From positions 1 to 64,000 of the forward strand of contig CAZWLN010000019.1 in the NCBI GenBank assembly GCA_964634885.1: 64,000 nucleotides of DNA. Direction: 5' to 3'. Below, one piece after another: positions 16,699-26,752 of the stretch. The position numbers and the translations under genes are program-made. This DNA comes from DAINRZ01 sp964634885 (GTDB lineage: Bacteria; Bacteroidota; Ignavibacteria; Kapaibacteriales; UBA2268). Each line of letters starts with the position of its first letter. Positions within the stretch are counted from its first letter, which is position 1. The notes under the pieces are model-generated. The model was not told the DNA's origin, searched no databases, and saw only the letters and a program-made list of their open reading frames with translations.

Positions 16699-17808
16699 AT
16701 GAAGAAAGCCATTATTCTTGTTCTGTTGGCAGTCATGAGACTACCTCTCCTGGGGGAAATTGAAACAGATTATTACCTGATATTACAGTCCGATACGATT
16801 AAAGGAGGTTACGAACAGTGCATGTTGTATGTGTACGATTATAAATACGGGGAAGTAGGCTCACTGCCCAAATACACGAAAATATTAATGATATATAACA
16901 AAAAGGGCATTGAAATAAAAGGACAGAGGTATTTTTCCGACGGTTCTACCGGAGATGAATGGGAAAACATTTATAATGAAAAAGGAGAATTAACAGAATG
17001 CAGATACCACCGGGAAAATGATACAACTCACTGCCTATCGACGGTTAAAAGATTTAATAATGGTAAAGAATGCGAAGAGATCACCGAATGTTCTGACGGA
17101 AAAATAGAAAAACGCAAAACAAAATACAACGATAAAGGCGATATTACTGAAGAAACAAAGTACAATGAAGAAGGTTCCGTAGAATGGAAAGACATTTATA
17201 CATATAATGACAGAGGAAAGTTGATAGAGTATAAGAATTGCTTTCAGGACAATTCCATTTGCAACAGGCGTACCTATCAATACGATGACAGAGACAGCCT
17301 GATTGTTGAAAAAAATTACCGGACTGACGGCTCACTGATATTTAAAACTGTGTCAGAGTACGATTTAAGTGGCAATTTGACGAAAGAGACACATTATAAA
17401 TCCGAAGACTCTGTCAGTAGCTACTATCTATATAAATATGACGACAGAAACAGAAAGATTGAGGAAACATCTTTTTTCGCTGATGGTAGAATGTACAATA
17501 CAGAAAATGTCAATTATAAAGAAGATGGCACAAGAACAGTATTGAAATGGGAAGATAAGGAACAGATATGGGATGATATAGGAGCGATAGTACAGGAATA
17601 TATACATAAACCGGAGTACAACGGTGTTTTCACAAAAACAATATATAAGGATGATAGAAGAATTGAAGAGATTTCATACAATTCTGACGACAGTGTCAAC
17701 TTCAGAATAAAATATATCTATGATGAATACGGAAACCTGACCGACAGGCTGTTTTACAATGAGATAAACAAAACAATAACCAGGTTATACTGGAAATTCT
17801 CAAAATAG
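16699..17808 (+). CDS. Secreted YD/RHS-like repeat protein, paralogue 3
   Basis: I start at ATG 16699, because MKKAIILVLLAVMRLPLLGE is then a clean signal peptide; an upstream start at 16609 would bury it behind 30 residues. The mature part begins near the shared IKGGYEQC motif. Repeats of the form YNEKGELTE, YNDKGDITEETKY, YDDRDSLIVEKNY and YDEYGNLTDR run to the end (LYWKFSK). Length is 369 aa. A 107-bp gap and a possible own promoter separate it from paralogue 2. Composition is A+T-rich like its sisters. Function unknown. Confidence 0.7.
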   Translation: MKKAIILVLLAVMRLPLLGEIETDYYLILQSDTIKGGYEQCMLYVYDYKYGEVGSLPKYTKILMIYNKKGIEIKGQRYFSDGSTGDEWENIYNEKGELTECRYHRENDTTHCLSTVKRFNNGKECEEITECSDGKIEKRKTKYNDKGDITEETKYNEEGSVEWKDIYTYNDRGKLIEYKNCFQDNSICNRRTYQYDDRDSLIVEKNYRTDGSLIFKTVSEYDLSGNLTKETHYKSEDSVSSYYLYKYDDRNRKIEETSFFADGRMYNTENVNYKEDGTRTVLKWEDKEQIWDDIGAIVQEYIHKPEYNGVFTKTIYKDDRRIEEISYNSDDSVNFRIKYIYDEYGNLTDRLFYNEINKTITRLYWKFSK

Positions 17809-17829
17809 AGGTAAACAGGTTCTTCTCAG

Positions 17830-18086
17830 TTTGTAGTGGTTAAATAATGAAGAAAATCAAATATATATTTTTCAATTCTCAATGGACACACCCCGGCTGC
17901 TACCGCAGTCACCCCTCTTGTTAGAGGGGTTAAGATCTGACACAGCGCTCCCCCTCTGGCAAGAGGGGGACGGGGTGTGTGTAATTGCGCTTTATTACTG
18001 TATTATTGTCAGATAATCTATTGCTGTTAAAACCCATAATCATAATGATAGGTACTCTTTAAACCCATACTAAATAGCGAAGTAAC
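17830..18086. repeat. 257-bp cloverleaf repeat, copy 2
   Basis: Same element as 1661-1917. Outer stem at 17886-17894/17972-17980. Hairpins at 17895-17910 (GGCTGC/GCAGTC, a G-C changed to G-U), 17911-17930 and 17950-17969. All three 4-nt loops differ from copy 1 (tacc, tgtt, ggca against tgcc, tctt, aaca), while the stems are kept. It lies 19 bp past the stop of a minus-strand gene, as copy 1 does. Confidence 0.85.
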
Positions 18087-18105
18087 TGTTTATTATACCC
18101 CATCA

Positions 18106-18567
18106 TTACCTCACCATGAACAATTTCCTGAGGGCTTTGTCGCGGAAGTCAAAGATGGAACGCAGTTTCCTGCCGACGAACAACAGGTTCACCAGCCGAC
18201 CAAGCAGAGGTATCGGCACCGAGTAATGAACGGTGTCTTCAATCTCGACGCCACCTGCAACTTCGGTCAGCATGTGCTGGTGATGCCAGAACTTGAAAGG
18301 CCCGAAGTGCTGAACATCGACGAAATAGCCGGGTTCCTCTATGTGTGTAATCTCGGTAATCCAAGTCAAAGGGATTGCCAACATGGGGCGTATCCTGTAC
18401 TGTATGATCATCCCGGCGTACATGTAGCGCGGCAGCCTGTCGAGAATGCGGAAACCGAGAGAAGGAGGCAGGATCATCGATAGGTTGCGGGGATCGGAGA
18501 AATACTCCCAGGCGTCTGAGATGTTTATCGGCAATTTTATTGACCTGTGGAATCTGTAAACTTTCAT
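18106..18567 (-). CDS. SRPBCC (START/cyclase-like) family protein
   Basis: A 153-aa single-domain protein of the SRPBCC helix-grip fold. Seen are the N-terminal strand and helix (FHRSIKLPINISDAWEYFSDPRNLSMILPP), the long curved sheet (ITHIEEPGYFVDVQHFGPFKFWHHQHMLTEVAGGVEIEDTVHYSVP), and the C-terminal helix (FVGRKLRSIFDFRDKALRKLF). The family binds hydrophobic ligands, and a few members are enzymes or cyclases. No residues point to a specific substrate. It is divergent from mfd across a 110-bp gap, and the cloverleaf repeat lies at its 3' end. Similar stand-alone proteins are often simply called SRPBCC family. Confidence 0.85.
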   Translation of the reverse strand: MKVYRFHRSIKLPINISDAWEYFSDPRNLSMILPPSLGFRILDRLPRYMYAGMIIQYRIRPMLAIPLTWITEITHIEEPGYFVDVQHFGPFKFWHHQHMLTEVAGGVEIEDTVHYSVPIPLLGRLVNLLFVGRKLRSIFDFRDKALRKLFMVR

Positions 18568-18654
18568 TAACCCTACATTTATTCATTAATAATAATAATT
18601 TTCATCAGTATCGATGCAATAAAATTAGTTCAAATTTTTCATATTCCAAAAAAA

Positions 18655-18663
18655 TGTTATAAG
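18655..18663 (+). promoter_or_regulatory. Candidate -10 element before mfd
   Basis: TGTTATAAG after an A-tract, similar to 14418 and 16648. It ends only 14 bp before the TTG proposed as the mfd start, so the leader would be very short. Weak evidence on its own. Confidence 0.25.
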
Positions 18664-18677
18664 ATTGGACAAAAGTT

Positions 18678-21600
18678 TTGAAAGCGATTAAAACCTTTAA
18701 GGACATCACGTCTTTTTTCGCCGGCGACAGCCACGTGAAGGAACTGGTTAACCTGGCAGGCAGTAAGGATGAAGTAAACATAAAGATACTCAACGGATCT
18801 CTCAATGCCGTGTATATGGCGCTGCTGCAGTCCATGACCGGTAAAAGGGTGCTGATTGTTACTCCCACCCGCGAGGAAGCCGAAGACTGGTACCACGACC
18901 TTACACTCCTGATGGACAAGTCCCAGTTGTCCCTTCTCGTCGAACCCCGTAAGAATGTCAGGTTCGAAGCGGAAGAAACGGACGACAAAATTGTATGGAT
19001 GATGGACGGCTTGTCCACACTGATCAACAACAAGAGCGCCATCGCCGTAGCTACCCCGGACATCCTCTCCATCCATGTCCCGGCACCCGATTTCATAGGC
19101 AACTACAACATGAGGATTGAAAAAGGACAGTTACTGCACTATGAAGAATTGATCAGGAACCTGGCGCTGCAAGGTTTTAACAGGATGGATTTCGTTACTT
19201 CACAGGGAGAAATTGCCGTACGCGGCGGCATCGTTGACATCTTTCCCCTGGGATGGGACAACCCGCTGCGAATCGAGTTCTGGGGCGACGAAGTCGAATC
19301 CATCAGGGAATTCGATCCACTCTCTCAGCGTAGTATCCAGACTCACCAATCTGTCGATTTCCTGGCCAATGTCTTCAACTCTACACAGTCCGATGAACTG
19401 GTATCCCTTCTCGATTATCTTGACCCGGACGACATTGTTGTACTGGAAACACCCGAGATAATCATTTCAAAGTTCAACGATTTCGTTGTTCCCCAATCGA
19501 AGAAGATAATAAACATCAACAAACTGGGTGAGGCAGACATTACCGTCAAATCCGAACCACAGCCGGCCTTCAGTTCATCGGTAGCTAATTTCGGCGTCTA
19601 TCTCCGGAAGCTTAAAGCACTGAATTACAAAATTGCCGTAACGGCTGAAGGTTCCATACACTTGGAACGACTGATGGAACTGGTAGAAAATGCACTGACA
19701 ATGGACAACGGAGCAGAAGAACAAACAGAAGAACCAATGGCTCCGCCGGACCTGACATTCCAGTCCATCATCTGGCTCAATTCTTCTTTTGCCAGGGGCT
19801 TTGTCCTTCACGATCCTACCTTTGCCTGCTTCACCGAACACCAGATTTTCGGCAGGCTTCGCTTACAGGAGGCCACGACAAGAAGGGGCAAACTCGGCAA
19901 AGGTAAAGGCTTCTCCCTGAAAGACCTGAAGCAGTTGCAGATTGGCGACTATATTGTCCACGAGGACAAGGGCATAGGCAGGTTCGACGGTTTCGAGCAG
20001 GTTACGCTCGGCGGCACGCTTCAGGACTGCATACGCCTCCATTACTCCGGCGGCGATATACTCTACGTCCACCTGAACTATATTCATAAAATACAGAAAT
20101 ACACTGCACAGGAAGGTGTCGTTCCGACGCTCAGCAAGCTCGGAACGGCAGAATGGCAGAGAAAGAAAGCCAGGACAAAGAACAAGCTGAAAGACATTGC
20201 CCGCGACCTCATCAAACTCTACGCTGAGCGGAAAATGCAACCCGGCTACTCCTATCCCTCCGATACCCTGTGGCAGAAAGAATTCGAGGCTTCGTTCATA
20301 TATGAAGATACGCCTGACCAGGCAAAGACGACGGATGAGATCAAGAACGACATGCAGTCTTCCACGCCGATGGACAGGCTCGTTTGCGGTGATGTGGGTT
20401 TCGGCAAAACGGAAGTGGCCATCAGAGCTGCCTTCAAAGCGGTCCAGTCCGGAAAGCAGGCCGCCGTTCTTGTCCCTACGACAATCCTGGCGCAGCAGCA
20501 CTATATATCCTTCAACGAAAGGTTGTCACGCTACCCTGTCAATGTCGATGTCATCTCCCGATTCAAATCGAAGAAGGAGCAGAAGGACACTCTGGACAAA
20601 GCTTTGTCGGGTGGCCTCGATGTGTTGATAGGCACTCACAGGCTGCTGAGCAAAGACGTGAAGTTCAAAGACCTGGGACTGCTGATCATAGATGAGGAAC
20701 ACCGTTTTGGAGTGTCATCAAAAGAGAAGCTGCGTGAGCTGCGGGCAAACATCGACACCCTGACACTTACCGCTACTCCAATTCCCCGCACGCTGAATTT
20801 CTCACTTATGGGTGCACGCGACCTGAGCGTCATCGAAACGCCGCCAAGGAACAGGCTGCCGATATATACGGAGATATTGGAGTGGAACGAAAAGAAGATT
20901 ACCGAAGCAATACATTTTGAGATTGAAAGAGGCGGCCAGGTCTATTTTGTAACCGACAAGGTGAAGGGCATAGAGAAACTGAAAGCCGACCTCAACATGC
21001 TGATGCCGACAGTCAAATTCGGGATTGCTCACGGCCAGATGACGACAAGTGAACTCGAGAAGGCAATGGAAAACTTCATCAAACGCAAATTCGATGTGTT
21101 GATTGCTACGAAGATTGTCGAGTCCGGCCTCGATATACCCAATGCAAACACAATGCTGATCAACCGTTCCGACAATTTCGGCCTTGCCGAGCTCTATCAG
21201 TTGAGAGGCCGTGTAGGCAGGTCTAATAAGCAGGCATACTGTTACCTGTTGATACCTGCTACAAAAACACTCTCGACGAACAGCCTGCGCCGTCTCCAGG
21301 CAATAGAAGAATTTACTGACCTCGGCAGCGGCTTCCAACTTGCCATGCGCGACCTGGAAATCAGGGGCGCCGGCAACCTGCTTGGGCCGGAGCAAAGCGG
21401 CTTCATCAATGAGATTGGCTTTGAGCTGTTCCACAAAATACTGGACGAGGCGGTGATTGAACTTCGTGAAAGCGAGTTCCGGGAACTGTTCAGCCACGAC
21501 GACAGGTACACCCGTAAGGCCTTCGAGAACGAAGACGTTTCAATAGAGACCGACACCGAAGCCCTGATTCCTTCCACTTTCATCGACAGTGACACCGAGA

Positions 21601-21992
21601 GATTCCATTTCTACAAGAAACTCTACAAGATCAGGGATAACAGTGAACTGAAAGAAACGACGGAAGAGATGACGGACAGGTTCGGCAAATTCCCGAAACA
21701 GGTCGAGGACCTGGTCTATGTCGTCAGGTTGAGGATGGCGGCGATACCCATCGGCCTCGAGAAGGTTACGGTATCGAGGAAATCTCTGCTGCTCGAATTT
21801 CCGCCCAATAGCCGCAAGGAATATTATGAAAAAGTATTCCCCGAAATTGCGGAATATATCAGCCAGCTTGAAAATGCAGAATTGAAGCAGGACGAAAAGA
21901 AACTCACATTACGGTTGAACACCAGGACCCGCGATGAAGCCTTGGAAATATTATGGAAATTAAAGAAAACCGTTGAGATGATTGACATTTAA
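18678..21992 (+). CDS. mfd: Transcription-repair coupling factor
   Basis: A 1104-aa DNA translocase that removes RNA polymerase stalled at lesions and recruits UvrA. Order of parts: UvrB-like N-terminal module (~10-330), RNA-polymerase interaction domain (~400-480, GDYIVHEDKGIGRFDGFEQ), then superfamily 2 helicase motifs, with Walker A GDVGFGKTE near 571, DEEH near 673, TATPIPRTL near 695, QLRGRVGRS near 850, and the TRG/C-terminal regulatory region. Length is normal. The start is a TTG at 18678, the only plausible one upstream of the conserved N-terminus. The last 4 bp overlap the end of the convergent response-regulator gene. Confidence 0.97.
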   Translation: MKAIKTFKDITSFFAGDSHVKELVNLAGSKDEVNIKILNGSLNAVYMALLQSMTGKRVLIVTPTREEAEDWYHDLTLLMDKSQLSLLVEPRKNVRFEAEETDDKIVWMMDGLSTLINNKSAIAVATPDILSIHVPAPDFIGNYNMRIEKGQLLHYEELIRNLALQGFNRMDFVTSQGEIAVRGGIVDIFPLGWDNPLRIEFWGDEVESIREFDPLSQRSIQTHQSVDFLANVFNSTQSDELVSLLDYLDPDDIVVLETPEIIISKFNDFVVPQSKKIININKLGEADITVKSEPQPAFSSSVANFGVYLRKLKALNYKIAVTAEGSIHLERLMELVENALTMDNGAEEQTEEPMAPPDLTFQSIIWLNSSFARGFVLHDPTFACFTEHQIFGRLRLQEATTRRGKLGKGKGFSLKDLKQLQIGDYIVHEDKGIGRFDGFEQVTLGGTLQDCIRLHYSGGDILYVHLNYIHKIQKYTAQEGVVPTLSKLGTAEWQRKKARTKNKLKDIARDLIKLYAERKMQPGYSYPSDTLWQKEFEASFIYEDTPDQAKTTDEIKNDMQSSTPMDRLVCGDVGFGKTEVAIRAAFKAVQSGKQAAVLVPTTILAQQHYISFNERLSRYPVNVDVISRFKSKKEQKDTLDKALSGGLDVLIGTHRLLSKDVKFKDLGLLIIDEEHRFGVSSKEKLRELRANIDTLTLTATPIPRTLNFSLMGARDLSVIETPPRNRLPIYTEILEWNEKKITEAIHFEIERGGQVYFVTDKVKGIEKLKADLNMLMPTVKFGIAHGQMTTSELEKAMENFIKRKFDVLIATKIVESGLDIPNANTMLINRSDNFGLAELYQLRGRVGRSNKQAYCYLLIPATKTLSTNSLRRLQAIEEFTDLGSGFQLAMRDLEIRGAGNLLGPEQSGFINEIGFELFHKILDEAVIELRESEFRELFSHDDRYTRKAFENEDVSIETDTEALIPSTFIDSDTERFHFYKKLYKIRDNSELKETTEEMTDRFGKFPKQVEDLVYVVRLRMAAIPIGLEKVTVSRKSLLLEFPPNSRKEYYEKVFPEIAEYISQLENAELKQDEKKLTLRLNTRTRDEALEILWKLKKTVEMIDI

Positions 21993-22435
21993 TCGTGTAT
22001 GGGATTGATGTTCCAACCCAACCAGTAGAACCCGAGGTCGTCCATTAACTGCTGGAATTTACCGAAATCCAGAGGCTTTGAAAGATAGCTGTTGACCTGG
22101 AGGTCGTATGCTTTTATAATATCCTTTTCCGCTTCGGATGAAGTCAGCACAACAACAGGAATAAGCTTAAGATGTTCGGAATTCTTTACTTCCTTAAGAA
22201 CTTCCAGTCCGTCAACTTTTGGCAGCCTCAGGTCGAGAAGAATGATGTTCGGAATCAGGTATTCGTCGTCATTCTCATACTTACCTGTTCGGAAGATATA
22301 GTTCAGTGCTTCTTCCCCGTCGCTGACGTGAATGATCTTGTTTGCAATCCTGTGCGATTTGAAACTTCTGACAATAAGTTCGGCATGATCGAAATTGTCC
22401 TCGACCAGCAAAATATTTAATGGCTCTCCCTGCAT
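21989..22435 (-). CDS. Single-domain response regulator (Rcp1-like)
   Basis: A 148-aa stand-alone receiver. It keeps the acidic pair in LLVEDNFDHAEL, the phospho-acceptor Asp in IILLDLRLPKVDG (~residue 72), the switch residue in VVLTSSEAEKD and the Lys in SYLSKPLDF. The insertion after the fourth strand and the C-terminal helix are like the Rcp1/CheY-like regulators that partner PAS-rich kinases. There is no output domain, so it would act by protein contact or in a phosphorelay. It sits 11 bp after the multi-PAS kinase with GGAGG before its ATG, so the two are one operon and very likely cognate. Confidence 0.9.
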   Translation of the reverse strand: MQGEPLNILLVEDNFDHAELIVRSFKSHRIANKIIHVSDGEEALNYIFRTGKYENDDEYLIPNIILLDLRLPKVDGLEVLKEVKNSEHLKLIPVVVLTSSEAEKDIIKAYDLQVNSYLSKPLDFGKFQQLMDDLGFYWLGWNINPIHD

Positions 22436-22446
22436 AATACCTCCTG

Positions 22447-25400
22447 TTAATTGTTTTGTGTATTAGGCACCGTAAAATAGAAGGTGGTTCCTTTTCCGGT
22501 TTCGTTGTTACCTATCCGGATTTTACCGCCGTGGATTTCAATAATACGTTTTACCAAAGCTAAACCAACCCCAGAACCTGGAGTATTTATATCTAATTTT
22601 TCAAATAACCCGAATACTTTTTCATGGTATTTTGAATCAATTCCCATGCCATTATCTTTTACGTAGAATACGTTTTCCATGTCCTGATGATAGCACCCGA
22701 TTTCAATGGTGGGTTTCCTGTCCTTTGGACAGAACTTCAGGCTGTTCTCGACCAGGTTGAGGAGAACTTCGAGGATACGGTGCTTGTCCGCATAGATGAT
22801 GGGCAGGTTTTCCTGTACAATGACGGCAGCGAACCTGTCCCTGATCTGTATATGGAGCATCTCGATGATTTCACTGATGAGGCTGTTCAGGTTAATGGCA
22901 GTGTATTCGTTGACCAGCCTGCCGATGCGGCTGACCTTAAGCAGTCCGTCCAGCAGGTCGAGCATCTTGTCTGCGGCGGTACTGATTCGTGCAAGGTCGC
23001 TGTTCATCCTCGCATACTCCTGTGCAATGAGGTCTTGTTGCACCATACCGACAAAGCCTTTGATGGTAATAAGAGGACTTTTCAGGTCGTGTGAAACGGT
23101 ATAAGTATATCTCTCCATCTCCATATTCTTTGTTTCAAGGTTCTCAATCAGTTTCTCCTTATATTTGATATCATTGACCTTTTCTGTAATATCATTGAAA
23201 ATGGTAATGCCGGCAATCAGTTCATTGTTACTGTTATAAACAGGTGTGGCGTTGATCAGCACCCACACATCGGAGCCGTCCTTTCGCCTGATGATGAATT
23301 CCTCGTTGTAAGAAGGCTGCTTTTGAAGCAACGCCCTGGCAATCGGGGTGTCGTTGCTGTCTATAGCGTCGCCCTGGGGGGACAAAGTCTGCCACGGCAG
23401 GGACCGGAAGTCGTCCTTAACGGTAAGCGACATTTCTGCTATGTCGGTAAGCAGCAGTTCATCTGCTGTCTTGTTAACAACGCGGAAGCTGTTGTCTTTG
23501 GAGTCCACAATGATTACACCGGTAGGTATCTGTTCGAGGGCTGCGGTAAAAAGGGCTTTCGTATCTTCAAGTTCCTGCCGTGCAAGCTTGATGTCGGTAA
23601 TGTCTATTGCGAGTTCGAAACGGACTCTACGGTCGCCGGTCCACTTTATTACCCTGTCGATACATTTGAACCAGCGATTCGACGTATGGTTCCTGAATTC
23701 CCATGTGTAATAGGAATCGTAGCCTTCTCCGAATATTATCCCGTTGGAGCAGAACTCACATGGCTCGTCCAATCCCTGAATAATATGAAAACACTTCTCA
23801 TTGGCCGGGGTACCGAAAATCCTGTTAAAAGCCTCGTTCGTATAGAGTAGTTCATAGGTTTCCGGATCCTGTACATACACAGGTTCATCCATGCCGTCGA
23901 GGATGGAAATCATTTGCTGCCTGTGTATCTCGATTGCTTCTTCTGCCTGTTTCTTGCCGGTAATGTCGTTGAGCACGACAATCACCTGTTCGAGTTCGTT
24001 GTCGTAGTTATATATCGGAAAAGCATTAAGTAGAACCCATTTGAAACTGCCGTCGTTGTCGTTCCTGTAACCGACAGTGACATTGTTTACAGGCTTGCCT
24101 GTTTCGATGGCAATTTTCAGAGGATATTCCGCCGGAGCAATTAACTCATAGTTTTCATTGTACATTCTCCAGTACTTTTCAATAAGAGCGCTTTCACCGG
24201 CTTCCCCCCAATCAAGACCAAGTATTGAGCAGGCTTCCCTGTTAGCGTGCAAAATTAAAGTGTCGGGAGAGTGAACCAGAATCCCGACAGGAATATTGCT
24301 TACCAGTTGGGTGAATTTCATCTCAGTTTTTTTCATCTCTACTTCTGCTTTGACCCTTTCCGAAATGTCGAGGGCAATGCCGAGGACACCGATGATCTGG
24401 CCGTTTTCGTCCCTCAGTGGCTCCAATTTGACTTCGTAATCGAATTTGTCAAACCTATATGTAAAAGCAACGGATTTGCCCTGGAGCGCTTTCTGGTGCA
24501 TTGTTGTGGACTTGTTGCCGGCGCTTGTTTTGAACATATCTGCAACCGTTTTGCCTACTACCTGTCCGGGTTTAAGGTTTAATTTACTCAATCCGGCGCC
24601 AACGGACATTGTATATACCAGATTGGCGTCCACGGTCCAGATTGTCCCGGGCAGCTGGTTTACAGCAAGCCTGAAACGTTCTTCGCTGTCGAACAGTGCA
24701 GCCCTGACTTTTATTTTCTCGGTAATATTCGTGCTGAACAGGGTTACGCCGCAGATGCTGTTCTGGTGATCGAAAATCGGATTGTAGGCAGATTCATAAT
24801 GTTGAACATTATCATCCCTGCCGTATTTTTCATAAATTTTAAACTGTTCTCCCTTGAAAAGGACACGTGCAAAGTTCCTCTTGATCCTTTCGAGTTCCTC
24901 TTCGTTTTTCACGGCTTCACCAATGTCCATCCCCAATTTAATATCGACATTGTACAGCTTCATGATCTCACGTTTATAATTGGAATTGAAGGAAGTATAT
25001 CTGAAATCCACATCGAGAGAATAAATAATTATGTCCGAGGGGCTGTCGATTATCGACCCAAGGAGAAGGTTGTTGTTAACAATCCGCCTTTCATATTCCT
25101 TTGACTGGGTTATATCATTGATGATGAGGATGTTCTTGTCGGTAAGTGAAGTGTAATTTACACTGGCAATTTTTTGAGTATTGTCTTTACAGGTAACAAT
25201 CCACTCGTAGCTGACATTGCTTACACCTGATTCTATTGCTTTAATTACGTTCCAGTCAGAAACGGCTTTTGTTCTCAATTCCATGTCAGGGAAAGCTACG
25301 TTCCATAGTTTACCGATGTCGGGTATATCCACGATGTCATAGCCGAAGGTTTTGGTAAAGCAGTCATTGATGAAACCGGTTTTTCCGTCGTTGTGTACCA

Positions 25401-26463
25401 TTATTATCGGAGAAGGGGAACGTTTCAATATTTCGCTTAGGTTCTTTTCACTTTCGGCGATTATTCTCTGGTGTTCGATTCTTTCGGTAATGTCCCTGAT
25501 GGTAGAGATGATGCCTTTAACGGCGCCGTTGTCGTCGGTAACAATGGATGAATTCATCTCGCTAAGGAAGGTGGTCCCGTCGATTCGCTTCAAAGTGTAC
25601 TGATTGCCGTAAATGATCTCACCCCTGAGCCTCATGGTGAAATTGCCGTGGCCTTTTTCACGGTCCTCATCGACCATCAGCTCCATAATGTTTTTCCCGA
25701 TGATGTCCTCTTTTTTGTCGGTGTTCAACATCTCGAATGTTTTGGACGACGCAAATTCGATTATCTCGTCTGCATTCATCATTACAATGCCGTCAGGCGA
25801 CACATTAATGAGTTTATAATATAACTCTTCGGTTTCTCTTCTTCTGGCCCTTTCCTCTTTCATAAGGGCAATGGATTTGGACTTCATCAGGTTTTGAGCA
25901 GCCAACTGGGACATCTGGTTTGCCATGATGAACAGGAAGTCTGCTACTTTCATAAATTGTTCCCTGGACATCCTTGTAACGTCTTTCAAGGCCCGCTTGT
26001 ATGCCTCCACATCCGCGCCAATATCTGTGGCGTATTGCAACATCGATTCTTCATCGAATTCTTCTTCGACGATTATCTGTCCAATCAGCCAGTTTGCCAG
26101 GTGCTTACCGTAAACGGTAATGCTTGCGCCGCCGTCGTAAAGGCCTCCGCTGAGGCACTTGCTGATTATCGGGCCGGAAGGATTGAACCTGCCGATTACC
26201 GAATCCGAGTACTTGCAGTTGGTAAAGCCTTTTTCTGTCTCACGGATTATTCCGATGCACAGACGGCAGAAGTTACTCGGTACAGCAATCGGTTCCCCGT
26301 TTGTCCTGGTAATGATGGAAGCTACTCCTGTTGCCGCCGCGAAAGAGTCCTGGATGCTCTGGATCTCATCCAATTTGAAAAGGTCTTCGAATTCGATGCC
26401 TTCCATATCTTTGATGGTGATCTCTTCCTCGTTTATTGTAACATCCGTATTTGTCGGTTCCAT
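22447..26463 (-). CDS. PocR-plus-seven-PAS hybrid sensor histidine kinase
   Basis: A 1338-aa apparently soluble sensor with no membrane segment. Residues ~30-190 are a PocR ligand-binding domain with Cys in FCRLCIG, TNCKYSD and SKCLSGG. Seven PAS-like units follow (~210-335, 336-455, 456-585, 586-705, 706-845, 846-970, 971-1105), several ending in the D-I-T-E/S signature. HisKA has the phospho-accepting His near 1125 (VSHDLKSPL). The ATPase has the N box, DNGMGID, FGLFEKL and GSGVGLALVKRI. PocR in other systems senses small hydrocarbon derivatives; the ligand here is unknown. Its partner is the receiver 11 bp downstream. Start ATG at 26463. Confidence 0.9.
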   Translation of the reverse strand: MEPTNTDVTINEEEITIKDMEGIEFEDLFKLDEIQSIQDSFAAATGVASIITRTNGEPIAVPSNFCRLCIGIIRETEKGFTNCKYSDSVIGRFNPSGPIISKCLSGGLYDGGASITVYGKHLANWLIGQIIVEEEFDEESMLQYATDIGADVEAYKRALKDVTRMSREQFMKVADFLFIMANQMSQLAAQNLMKSKSIALMKEERARRRETEELYYKLINVSPDGIVMMNADEIIEFASSKTFEMLNTDKKEDIIGKNIMELMVDEDREKGHGNFTMRLRGEIIYGNQYTLKRIDGTTFLSEMNSSIVTDDNGAVKGIISTIRDITERIEHQRIIAESEKNLSEILKRSPSPIIMVHNDGKTGFINDCFTKTFGYDIVDIPDIGKLWNVAFPDMELRTKAVSDWNVIKAIESGVSNVSYEWIVTCKDNTQKIASVNYTSLTDKNILIINDITQSKEYERRIVNNNLLLGSIIDSPSDIIIYSLDVDFRYTSFNSNYKREIMKLYNVDIKLGMDIGEAVKNEEELERIKRNFARVLFKGEQFKIYEKYGRDDNVQHYESAYNPIFDHQNSICGVTLFSTNITEKIKVRAALFDSEERFRLAVNQLPGTIWTVDANLVYTMSVGAGLSKLNLKPGQVVGKTVADMFKTSAGNKSTTMHQKALQGKSVAFTYRFDKFDYEVKLEPLRDENGQIIGVLGIALDISERVKAEVEMKKTEMKFTQLVSNIPVGILVHSPDTLILHANREACSILGLDWGEAGESALIEKYWRMYNENYELIAPAEYPLKIAIETGKPVNNVTVGYRNDNDGSFKWVLLNAFPIYNYDNELEQVIVVLNDITGKKQAEEAIEIHRQQMISILDGMDEPVYVQDPETYELLYTNEAFNRIFGTPANEKCFHIIQGLDEPCEFCSNGIIFGEGYDSYYTWEFRNHTSNRWFKCIDRVIKWTGDRRVRFELAIDITDIKLARQELEDTKALFTAALEQIPTGVIIVDSKDNSFRVVNKTADELLLTDIAEMSLTVKDDFRSLPWQTLSPQGDAIDSNDTPIARALLQKQPSYNEEFIIRRKDGSDVWVLINATPVYNSNNELIAGITIFNDITEKVNDIKYKEKLIENLETKNMEMERYTYTVSHDLKSPLITIKGFVGMVQQDLIAQEYARMNSDLARISTAADKMLDLLDGLLKVSRIGRLVNEYTAINLNSLISEIIEMLHIQIRDRFAAVIVQENLPIIYADKHRILEVLLNLVENSLKFCPKDRKPTIEIGCYHQDMENVFYVKDNGMGIDSKYHEKVFGLFEKLDINTPGSGVGLALVKRIIEIHGGKIRIGNNETGKGTTFYFTVPNTQNN

Positions 26464-26752
26464 GCTGTTGCTCCGGTGTGGTTGGTTATTGTCCGGTTAT
26501 TTCATCATCGAATGCATACAGTGAAAACATGACGAGCATAGGATTCTCAGTCTTACAACTGCTCCTGGTGTTTAAAAGCAAATATACATTTTTTCTCATA
26601 GCCAATCGAAAACTGTTAACCTACAATCATCATATAATATCTTATATCGGCAATGTATGATTTTTCTTTGGACAATTTTTTATAACTGGAAATATTTGAT
26701 TAATAATGAGGTTGTTTACAAACACAGCCGGCGGTTAAACCAGTCAGGTCAC
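26464..26752. other. Gene-free region upstream of the sensor kinase
   Basis: Between the kinase start and the terminator of the subtilisin gene. Both neighbours are on the minus strand, so this is the kinase promoter region. It is A+T-rich to the right and holds no clear motif that I recognise. Confidence 0.5.

Noticed and set aside
21989..21992. Overlap of mfd and the response-regulator gene as a sign of misassembly
   Set aside because: Both stops are normal, and such short convergent overlaps also occur at 37711-37733 and 62135-62141; the genome is simply compact.
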